A stretch of 64,000 bases of DNA from assembly GCA_030512295.1 (NCBI GenBank), contig JAULSR010000005.1, positions 2,294,001 through 2,358,000 of the forward strand, read 5' to 3'. Under the pieces are notes generated by a model. The model was not told the DNA's origin and did no database searches. It saw only the letters and a program-made list of their open reading frames with translations. Of this stretch, positions 1-12,177 are shown piece after piece. The translations under genes were made by a program, and so were the position numbers. Each line of letters begins with the position of its first letter. Position 1 is the stretch's first letter. Origin of the DNA: Bombardia bombarda (taxonomy: Eukaryota; Ascomycota; Sordariomycetes; Sordariales; Lasiosphaeriaceae).

Positions 1-2113
1 CTGTGCTCGGCTCCGACCCACTGCAGCAACATTCGGACGATTTAGAGCGTCATCCTAAGGGCAAGAGGAAACGGACCGCGTAAGTTGGCCGCCACCTACT
101 TCTAATGATAAAACAAACCATATCTTCCCACCCAATTGGAAAGCCATGGTCGTTAACAGTCCTCCAGTGCCAAAGACAAGGCAATTCTCGACGCGGCCTA
201 CAATGCAAACGCAAAACCCGACAAGGCGGCGCGTCTCGATATCGTGAAGCGCGTCTCGCTTAACGAGAAAGAGGTCCAGGTTAGTCAGGATCCGTCGGGC
301 ACGGGAAGCGGGGCCTCCGCCCTGACGCGCCTCTCCGCACTCGCAGCTCGGTGCACTAACTTACGGCCATGTTTAGATCTGGTTCCAAAATCGACGCCAG
401 AACGACCGCCGGAAGTCGCGTCCGCTGTCCCCTCAAGAGATCGCAGCCCTACGATACGGCGGCATGCAGATCCTCTCCTCAGACGCCATGTCTTCTTACA
501 ACTCGTCCTTCAGCTCGGATAACGGCAACGCGTCCCCTACCCAGAGCATGTCGCAGCCCTTGTCGCAGCCCTTGTCGCAGCCCGACCCAACCTTGTCCTC
601 TCCCCCACGCCCTGACCATGCTGCTGTTGTTGCTGCTGCTGCTGTTGCTGCTGCTGCTGCCGCCGCCGCCGCCGCCGCCGCCTCTTCTGAGGAGGCCGAC
701 AAGATCAAAGATACGCCTTCCCAAGACGTGCATCGGGAAGTCAGACATCAGGACCGGGAAGAGTCCCGGGCGGTTCAGGAAGCTGTGACAACGGTCCGCA
801 AGGAGAAATCCAGCGATGACCCCCTGCAGTATCACTTGTCTCAATCTTTTCCGGGATCCGTGGGCTATCTCTCCAACAGATGGAACCCTGCAAACTCATT
901 CACGATGCCATCCACGCTTGGGCGTGCTGCTGGAGACAATTCGTTCAAGTAAGCCACCTAGAAACCCTGGGTACCAACGCCGAGTACGATTCCATTTCCT
1001 AACACTCTATGCAGACTTGAACCCTTCCCGCCATCAACTTGCTCCCCATCCACCTCATCACGCCCCATCCTCCCCCCACCAAGCTCCCAAGCTTCTCAAT
1101 TCCGTCTGTCCCTGTCGTTGGAAGGCAAGGCTCAGGTAGTTCCCTCGATCTCCTCACCCCCAAGTGATACGGCCCAGGCACCAACCTTGGCCGGAACACA
1201 AGCTCTGGGCTCCGTTCGTCGCCCCAGCTTGCATCGCAGTCACAGTGCATCACCTTCGGTCACTTTGCCACCCATCTCTCTCCTCACCAACTCACTCCCA
1301 AGTTTAAGCGCTGGCGCACTGCCGCCACGTCTCACACGTGGCCGGTCAAGAGATGTGCATGCCTGGGAATTCTGCTGTGACGTCCAGAACCGTGAGGATG
1401 CCCTGACGGCGCAGGCCAAGCACGAGAGCAGTGGCTCAGCTATTGCAGCTATTAGCTTGCTCAGGTCGACTAGTTCAAGTGGCAGCCCCTTACAGCCCAG
1501 CAATAGCGCGAAGCGTAATGCCACCGCGAGTAAGGTAGCACCTCGCTCGGGCCAGGCCAAAAAGCCTAAACTCAACAAGGCTCTGAGCAGTGTGGGAAGA
1601 CTCCAGACCAGCATTGGTCTTACCAATAAGAGATCAGTTGAGAAGGAAGTAGCCGTGGGCTCAGACAAAGTAAAGGTCTCGGTACTGCTTTCTCCTTCCG
1701 GTAACGAATCCGACAAGGAAAATTGGAGTCCGGATGAAGAGGGCAACCCTCGCTTTACTTTCTCACAGCCACAATCCGGCGCTGGAGCAACCAACCGGCG
1801 GCCGCTTCCATCCGGGACCTCACGCCTGGACAAACAAAATCCACGTCGGACGCCGGGCCGCATGCTACAAGAGTACCGCAGTCCGGCTTTTCTCCTAGGT
1901 ACCCGCGCAAACACAGCGCCTGCGCATGGGTGCAATAAGCGCGGCGAGAAGCGTGGACAGTCTCCATTAGAAATTTTTGAAGACTCGGAGAACAACGACG
2001 CTGTCCCTGCTGAAGTTGAGCTCTTCATGCGTGGTGAAGTCAGTCCAAGCAAGAAGCGCGACGTGGATGCGGTAGCTGGCCTGCTCTCCCTTAGCCAGGG
2101 CAACTGGCGGTGA
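1..2113 (+). CDS. Homeodomain transcription factor, 5' partial
   Basis: DNA-binding regulator of the fungal homeobox family, expected in the nucleus. The coding parts are <1..79, 168..279, 377..948 and 1015..2113, joined at GT-AG introns that keep the frame and give at least 619 residues. The homeodomain is split over the first three exons: a basic arm (KGKRKRTAAKDK), helix 1/2 (PDKAARLDIVKRVSLNEKEVQ) and, straight after the second intron, the recognition helix IWFQNRRQNDRRKSRPL. The remainder is low complexity: a repeated SQPL block, a poly-alanine run coded by GCT/GCC repeats near 614-683, many Ser/Pro sites, and a DKENWSPDEEG stretch. The domain position and long disordered tail resemble Yox1-type fungal homeodomain proteins, but that assignment is an inference. 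The true start lies upstream of the window. Confidence 0.88.
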
Positions 2114-3326
2114 TTATTCGCCTATCGACAATCGGCTCGTAGATATACACAGGTCATCCATCTACAAATACACCAAAGAGGACCTGCGATACTACTACTT
2201 ACATTAATGATGCGTTCCTCAACACACGTTCGAATTCAGCTTCACCTCGGCGCAGCCGATGGTCTGCACACTGCGGTACCCCAAGCAGCACTATATCTGT
2301 CTTCAAACTCTCACAAACGAACGAAACGACTGTACAACTTTACTAAGACAAGAGGACGCCTTACACTACCATGAAGTGTTCATGGTCTATTGTTACTACT
2401 CGTGTTCATTCTCTCGAATTCTCGACAGAGTACTTACTACCTTGGAAAGAACCTTTGTTCCTTGCCCTATTTCATATTACACGTTTGTATTTATCTGTTT
2501 TACCTTGTTTCGTTGAAGCTATCTTAGCGATCAAGGACATGGGGCAACAGCCGGCGTTTTTTTTATATGTACTTTATTTTTCTATTGGTGAAATGGATGG
2601 GATTACGGGACGCAATGGTTGCAATGGGCTGGTACGGAATGACCAAGCGGCTGCTTGGTGTTGGGCGTTGAGGAGTCGTCACTATGGGCGGTCTGGCTAA
2701 AAATAAGTCTTTATTTTTGTTATTTGTTTATCACTTGCCATTCCCTGACATGATGCTCAAACATTGGGCAATACCTGGGCTTTTTGACTTGTTTTAATAT
2801 GATCATATTTTGATTCACGTTTACATGTTTTATTACCGAGTCCGTCAGCTTTTCGTGTGAGGTCAGATACCTATCGTCTTAGCAGCAGAGCGGGAAACGA
2901 AAGAGTGGAGGTGAAGAACCCTATACCTACGCATATATCTATATACTCTACATGAATTCCTCATGTTCTAGAATCGCTGACCAAATATGTCTGGGCTGCT
3001 TGGTCTTTCAGCGTTTTGCAAACACTAAAGACTCACTAGGATTGTCGGGCGATGATCATTTCATTCATCGGTTATGTCACCCAAGACAATGATGTATATG
3101 CAGTTTCATACGTAGTTTTCATTTAATGCCAACGATAAATGCAATCGCCCGCGTCAAAGAGACAACAAGGCAGTACAAGCTGAAGAAATAAGAATAAGAT
3201 AAAAATAATCAAGATGAAGAACATCAAGGCGTAAACCCAAGAATTCTGTGTAAACCAGTGTCCCGAAAACACAAAGCAGTTGCGTGCTGTATCGCGTCGC
3301 GCCTCTCAGTAGACAACCAACTAACT

Positions 3327-3362
<36 letters not shown>

Positions 3363-3873
3363 CAGCCCAGCCCAGCCCAGCCCAGCCCAGCCCAGCCCAG
3401 CCCAGCCCAGCCCAGCCCAGCCCAGCCCAGCCCAGCCCAGCCCAGCCAGCAAAAGAGTGCCATGGCATGCTGTCCCTTCCAACCCAAAAACCCATCGCAA
3501 TCAATCAAAGCAACCCAACCGCACGCCCAGTAACTCCACTCCTTCCCACTCATTGTACGTACTCCTGTATGAGATACCGACCCAAATTCATCGCTGTGAT
3601 AAATAGACCAAGCCGTTCTTTTTAGACACGACAGTTGCTGTCGACAACGGCGGCCCCGCTCTAGCCCAACCAGCTAACCCAACCCTCTCTTTCTCTCTCT
3701 CTCTTTTTCTCTTTTCTAATGCAGGCAGATTCAAACCATCTTGACAAACAACAATAATAGTGGACGGACATATCCTATCACACCAAAAAAGCACCCCTCT
3801 AAGAACAGTGGTAGTGAAAGTCCCATAAAGCTGTATGTGGTACAGACCCTCTTAACCAACCAAGCCATCTGAT
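2114..3873. other. Convergent intergenic region
   Basis: This gap lies between the ends of the homeodomain gene and the NAD kinase gene, which face each other. It should contain both 3' untranslated regions. No ORF with family features was seen. The only distinct structure is the CCAG/CCCAG satellite, listed separately. Confidence 0.6.
3327..3447. repeat. (CCAG)n then (CCCAG)n microsatellite
   Basis: About eight CCAG units (3327-3360) pass into about seventeen CCCAG units (3361-3447). Both strands are open across it only because the units repeat, so the Gln/Pro/Ser and Gly/Leu/Trp/Ala repeat peptides there are artefacts. Confidence 0.97.
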
Positions 3874-5919
3874 CTAGAACCCCAACAGGCTCATTTGTCT
3901 CCTCAGGGGGCTCGCGCTGATGCTGCCCTCCTCGCTGACATAGCATGCGGAGTCGGTGTCGATATCCCAGCCGTTGTCTTCCTCCTTGCCGTCCTCGCTG
4001 GCCGCCGTGCTGCCCGTCTCAAAGCCCTTTTGTGTCGCGGCGCGCACGTTCCAGCGCAGTGTGCGCGAGACGCTGTCGAACCACTCCGTGTCGGTGCGAA
4101 CGACGGTGGGGAACGGATACTGCGATGCCGTGATGGTGACGTGGTCGCCCTGCTTCAGCTCGACGCGTCCCTTGCCGTCAAAGGCGCAGTAGGCGGTGGC
4201 ACGGCTGTTGCGGGGGATCGACACGCGCAGCAGTAATGTGTCCGACAGCACCATGGGCCGGAACGATAATGTGTGGGGGCAGATGGGCGTCAAGAGGATG
4301 GCGGGGATATCCGGGTGCACCAGCGAGCCGCCGGCGGAGAGGGAGTAAGCCGTGGAGCCTGGGGGGAATTGTCAGTATTGTGCAACTCATTTAACATAAA
4401 ATGAAGAGATTGGTTTTGAAAAAAACTTACCAGTCGGCGTAGAAAAGATGCAACCGTCGGCCTGAATCACCGTGAGAAGCTCATTATCGCCGTACAGCTC
4501 CAGGTTGGACACGTAGGGCGACGGGCCGCGGTCGATGACAAGCTCGTTAAGCACCTCGAACTGCTCGCCTTCCTCCATCTCATGACCCATGGGTCCATCA
4601 CGGTACACTGTGCAGGTAAAGCGCATGCGCAGGTTGACGCGCATGCCCTCATCGCCCATGACCCGATTCAGATGCTCCTTATACCTCTCAAACTCAAAAC
4701 TGGTCAAAAAGCCGAGGCTGCCGAGGCTGAATGAGAGGACAGGGGGTACGATGCGCTGAAACAGCCACGACGTGAAGAGAACGGTGCCATCACCACCAAG
4801 GGTGAGCACCAAGTCAAACTTCTCGGGTTGGCTCCAGCAAAGGTCGGGCGACCAATACTTGAGCATTTCCGGGAAGCGCGGGTTGTCATCGGTGATTCCT
4901 GGCGCGTTGAAGCGTTTGGAGTTGCGAAGCTTGGCATCGACATAGACATTGACACCGACGTCGGAGCCGTACCTTGGCGTCCGAATCAGCCAAGAGGCCA
5001 ATTCGCGTGTAAGGTGTACCAGTTGGTTATCGCGGGCTTTGGTCACAATCATGACATTCTTGACGGCACGCTTAATGGGGCGACGCTGGAGCTGTTTCGA
5101 CACCTCGCGCACGCCTGTGGCCGTCTGTACGAGACGGGAATGCGACATCCACTCGTCTGCCTTGATCTCCTCCAGCACCTTCTCAAAGTCGACAGCATCG
5201 TCGAAGCGTTGGTGGTAGAAGCACGGCGACTGCAACGAGGGGAAGGGCGCAGTGGGTGTTAAGTTGCTTATGGCGGTATTCTGGGCTTGGGCAAGGCCGT
5301 TGAGCGCGTCGCACAGCTTCTGCGACGAAGAGCTCGACGGGCGGTTCTCGCTGGGCCCCTGCCCCTGGGGCAGGGTGGTGTTGTGCGCCGACAACATGCC
5401 GGTGAGTGACAGGGCCTGGGGTTTATTGTTTCGAGCCACCGAGGCCAATGCTTTCATAATAGTCTGTCTCGGGACAGACTCGAAAGAGAGGGCGTTCTTC
5501 CGGTGGCCGATGGGGTGGGAGGGTGCCTGCAGTAGGGAAGCAATGGAGACGTCTGGTGAGCCCGCAGTGGTCAGCGGCTGGGGCTGGGACTGCTGCTGGC
5601 CTAATGAAGGCGACGTGGGCAAAGGCTCGGTGTGGTGGTCGACATGTCGGTGAGGATAATACGACGTTACTGGGCTGAGATTGAAGTGCTCAAGAGTGGT
5701 CGAGTTGTAGTGAACTTCAGACGACACCACTTCAGCGGCTTTCGGGCTCGGGCTCTGGCTCTGGGGGCGGTCAGCGTCGGAGGTGGACGGTTTACTAACT
5801 CCATCGGAGGTGGTGCTTTGCCGCAGCGGTGCAACTGTGACAGGGAGCGGGAGGTCGGCCGCTGGATTACTGAGGGCTGGGTGGATAGCTGCTGTAGGCG
5901 AGGAAATTTGGCCTGCCAT
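3874..5919 (-). CDS. NAD kinase (ATP-NAD kinase)
   Basis: Phosphorylates NAD to NADP using ATP, supplying NADP(H) for biosynthesis and redox defence; probably cytosolic. Exons are 5919..4431 and 4358..3874 with a 72-bp intron, giving 657 residues. The first ~240 residues are Ser/Pro/Gln-rich and look disordered. The kinase core follows: the GGDG motif in LTLGGDGTVLF near residue 375, then SLGSLGFLTSFEF, NELVIDRGPSPYVSNLELY, and ADGCIFSTPTG|STAYSLSAGG. The last of these is rebuilt exactly by splicing out the intron. The C-terminus adds an acidic tail beyond the core. The length and layout match UTR1-like fungal enzymes. No mitochondrial targeting signal is obvious, so the cytosolic form is more likely than a POS5 type. 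Confidence 0.94.
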
Positions 5920-8900
5920 GGTCGCGGGGGATTGGGCGGAATAGGGGGGTGATTGGGGGGATGGTGGGGTGCCTATTTTCGGGCCACCTCAGTGTCGTAG
6001 TGTTGTAGATTTGGGTTTAGCCAACTTTGCTGCAGGCCCAGATTGCGCCGCCCTAGTGCTGCGAACTGGCTGAACTTGGCTCTGAATCACTATGAGTCGC
6101 TGCATTGGTTCAGATTAGAACGACGCCCGGTCAAGCCGCGGTGGGCATCCCAATCCAGCGAGGTTTAGGGTACGTACTGGATCAGCTTAATGGTCCGTCA
6201 CTTGCTTGAAGCGCTTTCCAAGTGTGACGAAAGTGAAGTACCTGAGTACCCAAGGTCGGACTTTCGGCTCTCGCGGAAAGGCCCCAGAGTACCTGGAACC
6301 GAAGAAAGAGTGTTTGCGTTAAGCAGCAATGCAGTCTGGCCCGTGTGACACTCGCGCGCGCAACACACCCAAATGCAGACCTAGACCCGAGACACTGTTC
6401 TGACGACGTCACCGGACGCCAGGGAGGGAAGAGTTCGTAGATCTTTCGAGAATATGATCGATTGCTGAAGCCTTCAGATAGTAACTACGTCGCAAGGCGA
6501 ATCTGTCCAACAGTCAGCTAAAAACGTCTCTAACCGACAAAGAAGCTAAACTGTGTATCGCAACACTAGACTAGCAGTGGTGGACTTGAGCATCGTAGTA
6601 AGGGGTTTACGCACCCGGAGAGCGAAAGACCCTTTGTTGGAGGGGTTGATGGCGGGGTCGGATGGTACAAGGAGCGTGCTTTGTGGCTTCGGTTTGGCAA
6701 AGAAGTACGCGATTGGTCCTGTGCTGGCGGGATGTGATCTGGGGTGCAGTTTCGCTTGCACGTGGAGCTGAAGAACGGTGATGAACAGAAAACGCGTATC
6801 TGGCTGAGTGAAGGAAGGCGTATTCAATCGCAAATAGAACGAGGCAAATATGGTCGAGAACTTGTCGAGATGGATGACGAAAGGAATAAAAAATGGGGCT
6901 GGGTGTCTGAGAATAGGAATGACGTGTGGCGAGAGTCTATTATATGAATTGGAAGGACGTCGAGCAATGAATCGAAAGATATTAGACAGACCAGCAAAAT
7001 GAGTGCCACGAACAGAGGTAATTGCTAGAACTACCAGAGCTCTGCGGTTAAAGACAAGGGTTGATAGAAGCGAAGAAAAGGAAGGTAGGGTCAACAAGTG
7101 AGTGTGAAAAGACTGAAGACTGAAGACCAAACGAAGGAGAGATTCATGACGAACCGTGTGTGCTGCTGTTTAATATCTACTCAACCAGGACACAAGGAGT
7201 GGCCGACTTCCTTGACGCGTTGCAGCTTGACATCGCGACGGAGCTCTCCAGTGTGTGGCAGGGGTGGCCTGCAGCTCCTGAGCTTGGTAGCTAGGTTCCT
7301 CCGTATCCGTACTCTGAACAGGTATCCCGGGCTGCCACTGGTACTTCGCAATACAAATGTCTGCGAGGGGAGTAGACAAAGTTTGGCTGGGAACCGCCCA
7401 GCCAGTGTACGTACCACCCACCAGACCCGTCTAGACTCCAAACAACAAACGGCGCTCAAACTTCTGTATTCCGTATTGCGCTCCTTTGCCAAACAAATGG
7501 GATCTATGCTGACTGCATCGCTGGCCCTTCGCATCTCACATCCCACTTGCTTGCAGAGTGGTGGTTGTATCTGCCAATCACAGCTCAAGGTTCCACAGTC
7601 GTCTGTGCAGGAGAACGGCGCTGCGGGAGTTGACGGCTTCTACACTCGCGCAGAGAGCAGGGGGCGCTTGTAAAGGGATGCGGCAAGATTCAGCTATTCA
7701 GAGTCCAGCGTCCGCAAGATGCTGGGTATTTTTGATGGTCTCGTTCGCTGCTTCACACATCATGGGGTAAGAGTCCCCGGGGCTTGAACCATGAAGAGTC
7801 CCTCTGATTGGCTGTATTCATGTGATGACAGAAGCCTCTGCGGCTTGTCACACACAAGTGGTGGCAGGAGACCGACAACGACAACCCGGAAGCTAATAAA
7901 CACTGAACATGCAAGAGTCTCATCTTAGCTCCACGGCGGTTGGGGCACATACCTCACGTCTAGAGGCGCGAGCGGCTGAGTGGGGATTGGAGACGAATCG
8001 ACGATGCTGTTAGTATGGCATTGTTCTCGCGAGCGACGGCTCACGGCACGGGTTGCTTTTTCGCTGTCGAAGATTTGTTCGCTGGGAATGTGCGGCTGGC
8101 CAGTTGCATTGGGGATCATTATGCAGCGGCCAGGCAGCCCCGCTAGAATAAAACCTCTGGGGGAAGCCTCATCCACCCCGCAAAGACAGCCAGCCGCATG
8201 ACAGCGTTGGGTCTCCTGAGGCAGTCCTGCGATCTTGCGAGATGTTTAGAAACCTTGAAGAAGACATGACTCGCCAATACGGCCAAGCGGTTGACTATCG
8301 TAGGGAGAGGGGAGTACATGTACGCTCGCCGGGATACTGTGCTATTATTCGAGGTGGGACCGCATGCTTTGGAAACATGGTGTATCGAGGGTGTCCTGCT
8401 GGATGGGGCCGCAGAGGCGTAGACAGTACTGCTCATTACCTGGAATGTTTGCTATGGTTGTCGTGGGGTAAGCGCCCCGAATTCGAGGTTCCATTCCATC
8501 TCAATCCTCTGCTAGTTTAGCCTCCTGGAACCTTGCAAAAAGGCTTGTCAGAGACCCTGAAGGCTTGGTGTCACAGCTCCTTGCAGGGAGCAAAAACGAC
8601 ATGAAACAGCACCTCAGCCCACAAATGGGGAAATCCCAAACGCGGCCGCGTAGGCGGACCCACCGACCGACGTTTGAGGCGGGCAGGAGGCGAGACTTTT
8701 TCCATCACAACAAGACACAAAATCCTAGACGGCAGGTTTGGATAGAAGTTTTGATCCCAAAAAAGGGGGTGGGGCTTTTTTTTAATGTAGACATCAGTCC
8801 ACACAGCAAGAGCTTCAAGGTCTCCCACATCGCGATAACTGCCGGTTGCTGATTTGCAGCGCGTAGCCGCACAGGACTGTAGGCTGTCTCGCAGGAATCA

Positions 8901-9136
8901 TGCTTCATTTCCATCTTCTCCACCCCTTTCTTCCTCGGCACGCGAAGCCCCCCACAGACGTAATATCTAGTGAATGTTGTTATGGCCGTGCCGCAAGTGG
9001 TGTTTGTTATGAGCGCCTGATGCCGCAGCAACCCCGTTCATTCCCGCCCTGGCATGGGGCAGCGAGTGTCCGCCCTGTCCAGTATACGGACTCCTTTTCT
9101 ACGTGAAGCAGAGTAGTTTGACAGAACAGTGCAGCT
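5920..9136. other. Long gene-free region (3.2 kb)
   Basis: This stretch lies between the start of NAD kinase and the end of RRP46, both on the minus strand. Several ORFs of 130-194 codons occur, for example minus 6546-7130 and plus 7098-7673. None has a recognisable domain, sensible splice structure or biased composition. Most of it is probably the NAD kinase promoter, 5' leader and spacer DNA. A lineage-specific gene or a non-coding RNA cannot be excluded. Confidence 0.5.
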
Positions 9137-10043
9137 TCACTTCCAATGCAGATCGGCTGCAACTTTCTCCTCCAGCGTCGACCGAAGAAATTGGCGCATG
9201 TCTGGACCGCGAGCGTTGTCGTCGTCAGGTACCATTTCGATTCCTGCCTTTTGCGATTCGGGCTGGCAGCAGATTTTCTTTGCTGTTTCGTAGACGTCGT
9301 CCCACTCCTTCACCGAGAAGTCTCCTTCACTTTCGGCGAGAAGGAGCTCGTCGTGGGATGTGAAAGCCAGTACGTGAACTGACTGGGCAGCTTCAATCTC
9401 GCGGGCAGAAGGGTCGACTATCAGCTTCTTCTCCTTGTCTTGTGAAACTACTGCTACGACACTTGCCGTAGCAGTTGCTCTCATGGGCACGGCAGCCGAG
9501 AGGAGTGCCAGCACGGCAGTCTGGAACAGGGCCGGCATGATGGAGAAATTCTTGCAAAAATGATCAGCGTGCTGAGTTGAGGTTTGGGTGGGTGGATGGA
9601 CTGTCTGTCTCCTTACCAGGCTAGCCTGAAAAAGCTTTGTGTTCACATAGTCGTTCCCGGGGGTTGACTCGATCTGGAGAACGATCTGGATAAGAGCGCG
9701 GGGGAAGTTCTTGACGAGGATGATCTGTGTGAGAGAGGACTGGAGAACAGACTCCAGGTGGCGCTCGCGGGTTCCTAAATAGTAGACGGACGACAATGAG
9801 ATTTCATAGTCTTGCGAGGAGGGCATGGCATGGCATGGAGCCGAAACGCTCACCTCCAACCCCTGCCGCGGGTCGTACGACGACATCGACGTGAGCCTCA
9901 TAAGGGTGCTCGTCCCGTCGCTGTGCCTCGATGGGCCCATTCACCGACGCCGTGATTGTGTATCCGGCATGTGAGTACTTGGCAGACCCATCAGCCCGCG
10001 GGAGGACAGAGAGGGCAGCCTCTGGTGCAGCCGAGACCGTCAT
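9137..10043 (-). CDS. RRP46: Exosome complex subunit RRP46 (RNase PH family)
   Basis: Non-catalytic RNase PH-fold subunit of the RNA exosome ring, acting in 3'-5' RNA processing and decay in nucleus and cytoplasm. Exons are 10043..9854, 9774..9617 and 9550..9137, giving 253 residues. Family landmarks appear in order: LPRADGSAKYSHAGYTITASVNGPIE, DVVVRPAAGVGG|TRERHLES, a QIVLQIEST strand, IMPALFQTAVLALLSAAVP, and SVHVLAFTSHDELLLAESEG. The second intron (66 bp) has no stop and is in frame, so an unspliced reading looks like one long ORF. An upstream in-frame ATG at 10118 would add 25 residues. I chose 10043 because the family normally starts just before the LPRADGS motif. It is divergent with the PP2A activator gene. 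Confidence 0.9.
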
Positions 10044-10427
10044 TTCGAGCGGGCAGGCTCTTGGGCGTGTGTTTGGGTTGTTTAGGTAGGTATTGGAGAA
10101 TCGAAGATTTTCAGTCATCGTAAATCGAAATGATGTGCTGACCTAGGTAGGCGTCCGGACGCGATTGCCTGAATTCCCAGCGATCTCAATGGGCCGATCT
10201 GCACCACCCTGCAGCACTAGCCCGCCCAGCCCGCCTAGCTCGCCCCGCATTTTAACGTCTGAGTCCGGCCATTTGCGCCCTGCGGCGCGGGGCAATCATT
10301 CGATTCGTGGGCCTTTCCAGACTCTGGTCGAACCATCCTGTATGTCTGCTTGTCTCACTTGCCAATCCCAACATCAACATTAACCATCTACATACAACAC
10401 ACACGCAGACGCACACAGACGGACAGC
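10044..10427. promoter_or_regulatory. Shared divergent promoter, RRP46 / PP2A activator
   Basis: 384 bp between two divergent start codons, so both promoters must lie here. A CA-rich tract precedes the PP2A activator ATG. No clear TATA box was seen on either side. Confidence 0.55.
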
Positions 10428-11785
10428 ATGGCACAAGCTCCCACCAGCTCTCCAGTAGGAGTAGGAGCAGGAGCAGGAGCAGCAGCAGCAGCAGCAGCAG
10501 CAGCATCACCACCACCACCACAGGCCAGCGGTGGCGGCATCCCAAACCTCCAAGCCCGCATCCCCAAGCTCCAGCCCCGACGCAAGCGCCCCGAACCCTC
10601 GAACCCGAGCCCAGTCCCCGAAACCCCGGCCCTCCCCCCGCGTCCCGACCTCTCGACCCCAGAATTCCGCGTCCCCAGCCGCCGGATCCTCTCCCCGGCC
10701 GACCATGACCTCTTCCTCTCCTCCCCGACCTACACCCTCGTCCTGGCCTTTGTCTTCGGGCTCGCCGGCTCGGCTGTCGACACGCCCATATCAGCCGTCA
10801 AGGACGCCTCCCTGAGCCCCGCCGTCACCACCATCCTCCACATCCTCGACGACGCCGAGTCCCTCTGCCGGGACTCGCCGCCTGACGACCAGGGCGGCTC
10901 GCGCTTCGGCAACAAGACGTTCCGCGTCTTCCTCGACAAGGTCAAGGCCCGCTGCGCCGACTGGCACCGCGCCCTCGGCGTCACCGACCCCGCCGCCACT
11001 GCCGAGGCCGCCACCTACCTCTGCCAGTCATTCGGCAACCGCGCGCGCATCGACTACGGCTCGGGCCACGAGCTCAACTTCCTCATGTGGCTGCTCTGTC
11101 TCTACCAGCTATCCATCCTGCAGCAGGACGACTTCCGCGCCCTGGTCCTGCGCGTCTTTGCCCGCTACCTCGCCACCATGCGCCTGGTGCAGTCGACGTA
11201 CTACCTCGAGCCGGCCGGCTCGCACGGCGTCTGGGGGCTGGACGACTACCAGTTCCTGCCGTTCCTGTTTGGGGCCAGCCAGCTGCTGCATCACCCCTAC
11301 ATCACGCCGCGCGCGATCCACCAGGAGCTGACGCTCGAGGAGTTTGGCGACGACTACATGTATCTCGGCCAGGTGGCGTTTGTTAATAGTACCAAGACGG
11401 TCAAGGGGCTGCGGTGGCACAGCCCCATGCTGGACGACATCAGCAGCTCCAAGAACTGGGCCAAGATCGAGGGCGGCATGCGGCGCATGTTTGTGTCGGA
11501 GGTGCTGCGGAAGCTGCCGGTCATGCAGCATTTCATGTTTGGGTCGCTGATCCCGCCTGCCGAGGGCATGAGCGAGCGGCCGGCTGGTGCTGGGGGAGAC
11601 GAGGATGAGGAGGATCCGGAGGGAGAGGTGGAGGTGTTTGATAAGGACGGGGTCAGGCATGTGCACCAGCCGAGCGGGTGGGGGATTGCTGCGGGATCAA
11701 GGTGCCGAGTAGTATTGCTGCTGCGGAGGAGATGCGGAAGAGGGGGCTGGGAGGGGAGTACTTGAGGAGGATACCGTTTGACTGA
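10428..11785 (+). CDS. rrd1: PP2A phosphatase activator (PTPA/RRD1-like), C-terminal frameshift
   Basis: Peptidyl-prolyl isomerase-type activator of protein phosphatase 2A. It is a single exon starting at ATG 10428. Residues ~1-80 are Ala/Pro-rich, coded by AGC/CAC repeats. The PTPA fold follows: RRILSPADHDLFLSSPTY, ARIDYGSGHELNFLMWL, GVWGLDDYQFLPFLFG, FVNSTKTVKGLRWHSPMLDDI. The literal frame runs to a stop at 11765 with an aberrant tail after PSGWG. Reading one base over restores DCCGIKVPSSIAAAEEMRK and a stop at 11785, the conserved PTPA end. The break is a run of five G (11680-11684) where six are expected: either a true 1-bp deletion or a homopolymer error. The N-terminal hydrophobic LVLAFVFGL segment favours the RRD1 rather than RRD2 class. 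Confidence 0.9.
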
Positions 11786-12177
11786 AGTGATGAAGGGTTT
11801 GTGGGGTTTTTGATGATAACTGGCGTTGTGAGGCGTTCCGTCGGGGTGGGATGGGTTGGCTGTTTGATACACGTGTACAGAGAGGTACAAACGCGAAAAG
11901 ACGAAAAGAGGATAGCTGGGTTAAACTGATGGTAGACATGATTAATGTTATGAATTACTGTGTATTATGGGGAGGCTGTCTATGATAGTTCAAAAATGTT
12001 CAGAACTCGTAGATGACTGTTTCTCGACATATATTTAGACAAAGTACCTGTAATACGATAGGTAGTTATATGGTTATCGTTGTTACAGAATGCCCGACTG
12101 ACTAAAATCCCTCTCTCCTTTGCTCGAACCGAAAGCCGACGATTAGACACGAATTACCAATGTCAGACAAGCTCAAC
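11786..12177. other. Short convergent spacer
   Basis: The 392 bp between the ends of the PP2A activator and the secreted-protein gene should hold both 3' untranslated regions. Nothing else was recognised. Confidence 0.5.

Noticed and set aside
1240..2103. 287-codon ORF on the minus strand opposite the homeodomain gene
   Set aside because: The plus strand holds the continuous, spliced homeodomain reading; the opposite one has no motif.
3224..3553. ORFs on both strands over the CCAG/CCCAG satellite
   Set aside because: Open only because the repeat lacks stop codons; the peptides are simple repeats.
6546..7130. 194-codon ORF on the minus strand
   Set aside because: Phe/Leu/Ser-rich translation of a pyrimidine-rich strand; no motif, no supporting neighbour. 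Possible leader of a nearby transcript but not called.
7098..7673. 191-codon ORF on the plus strand
   Set aside because: Overlaps the previous ORF region without domain features; reads like random sequence.
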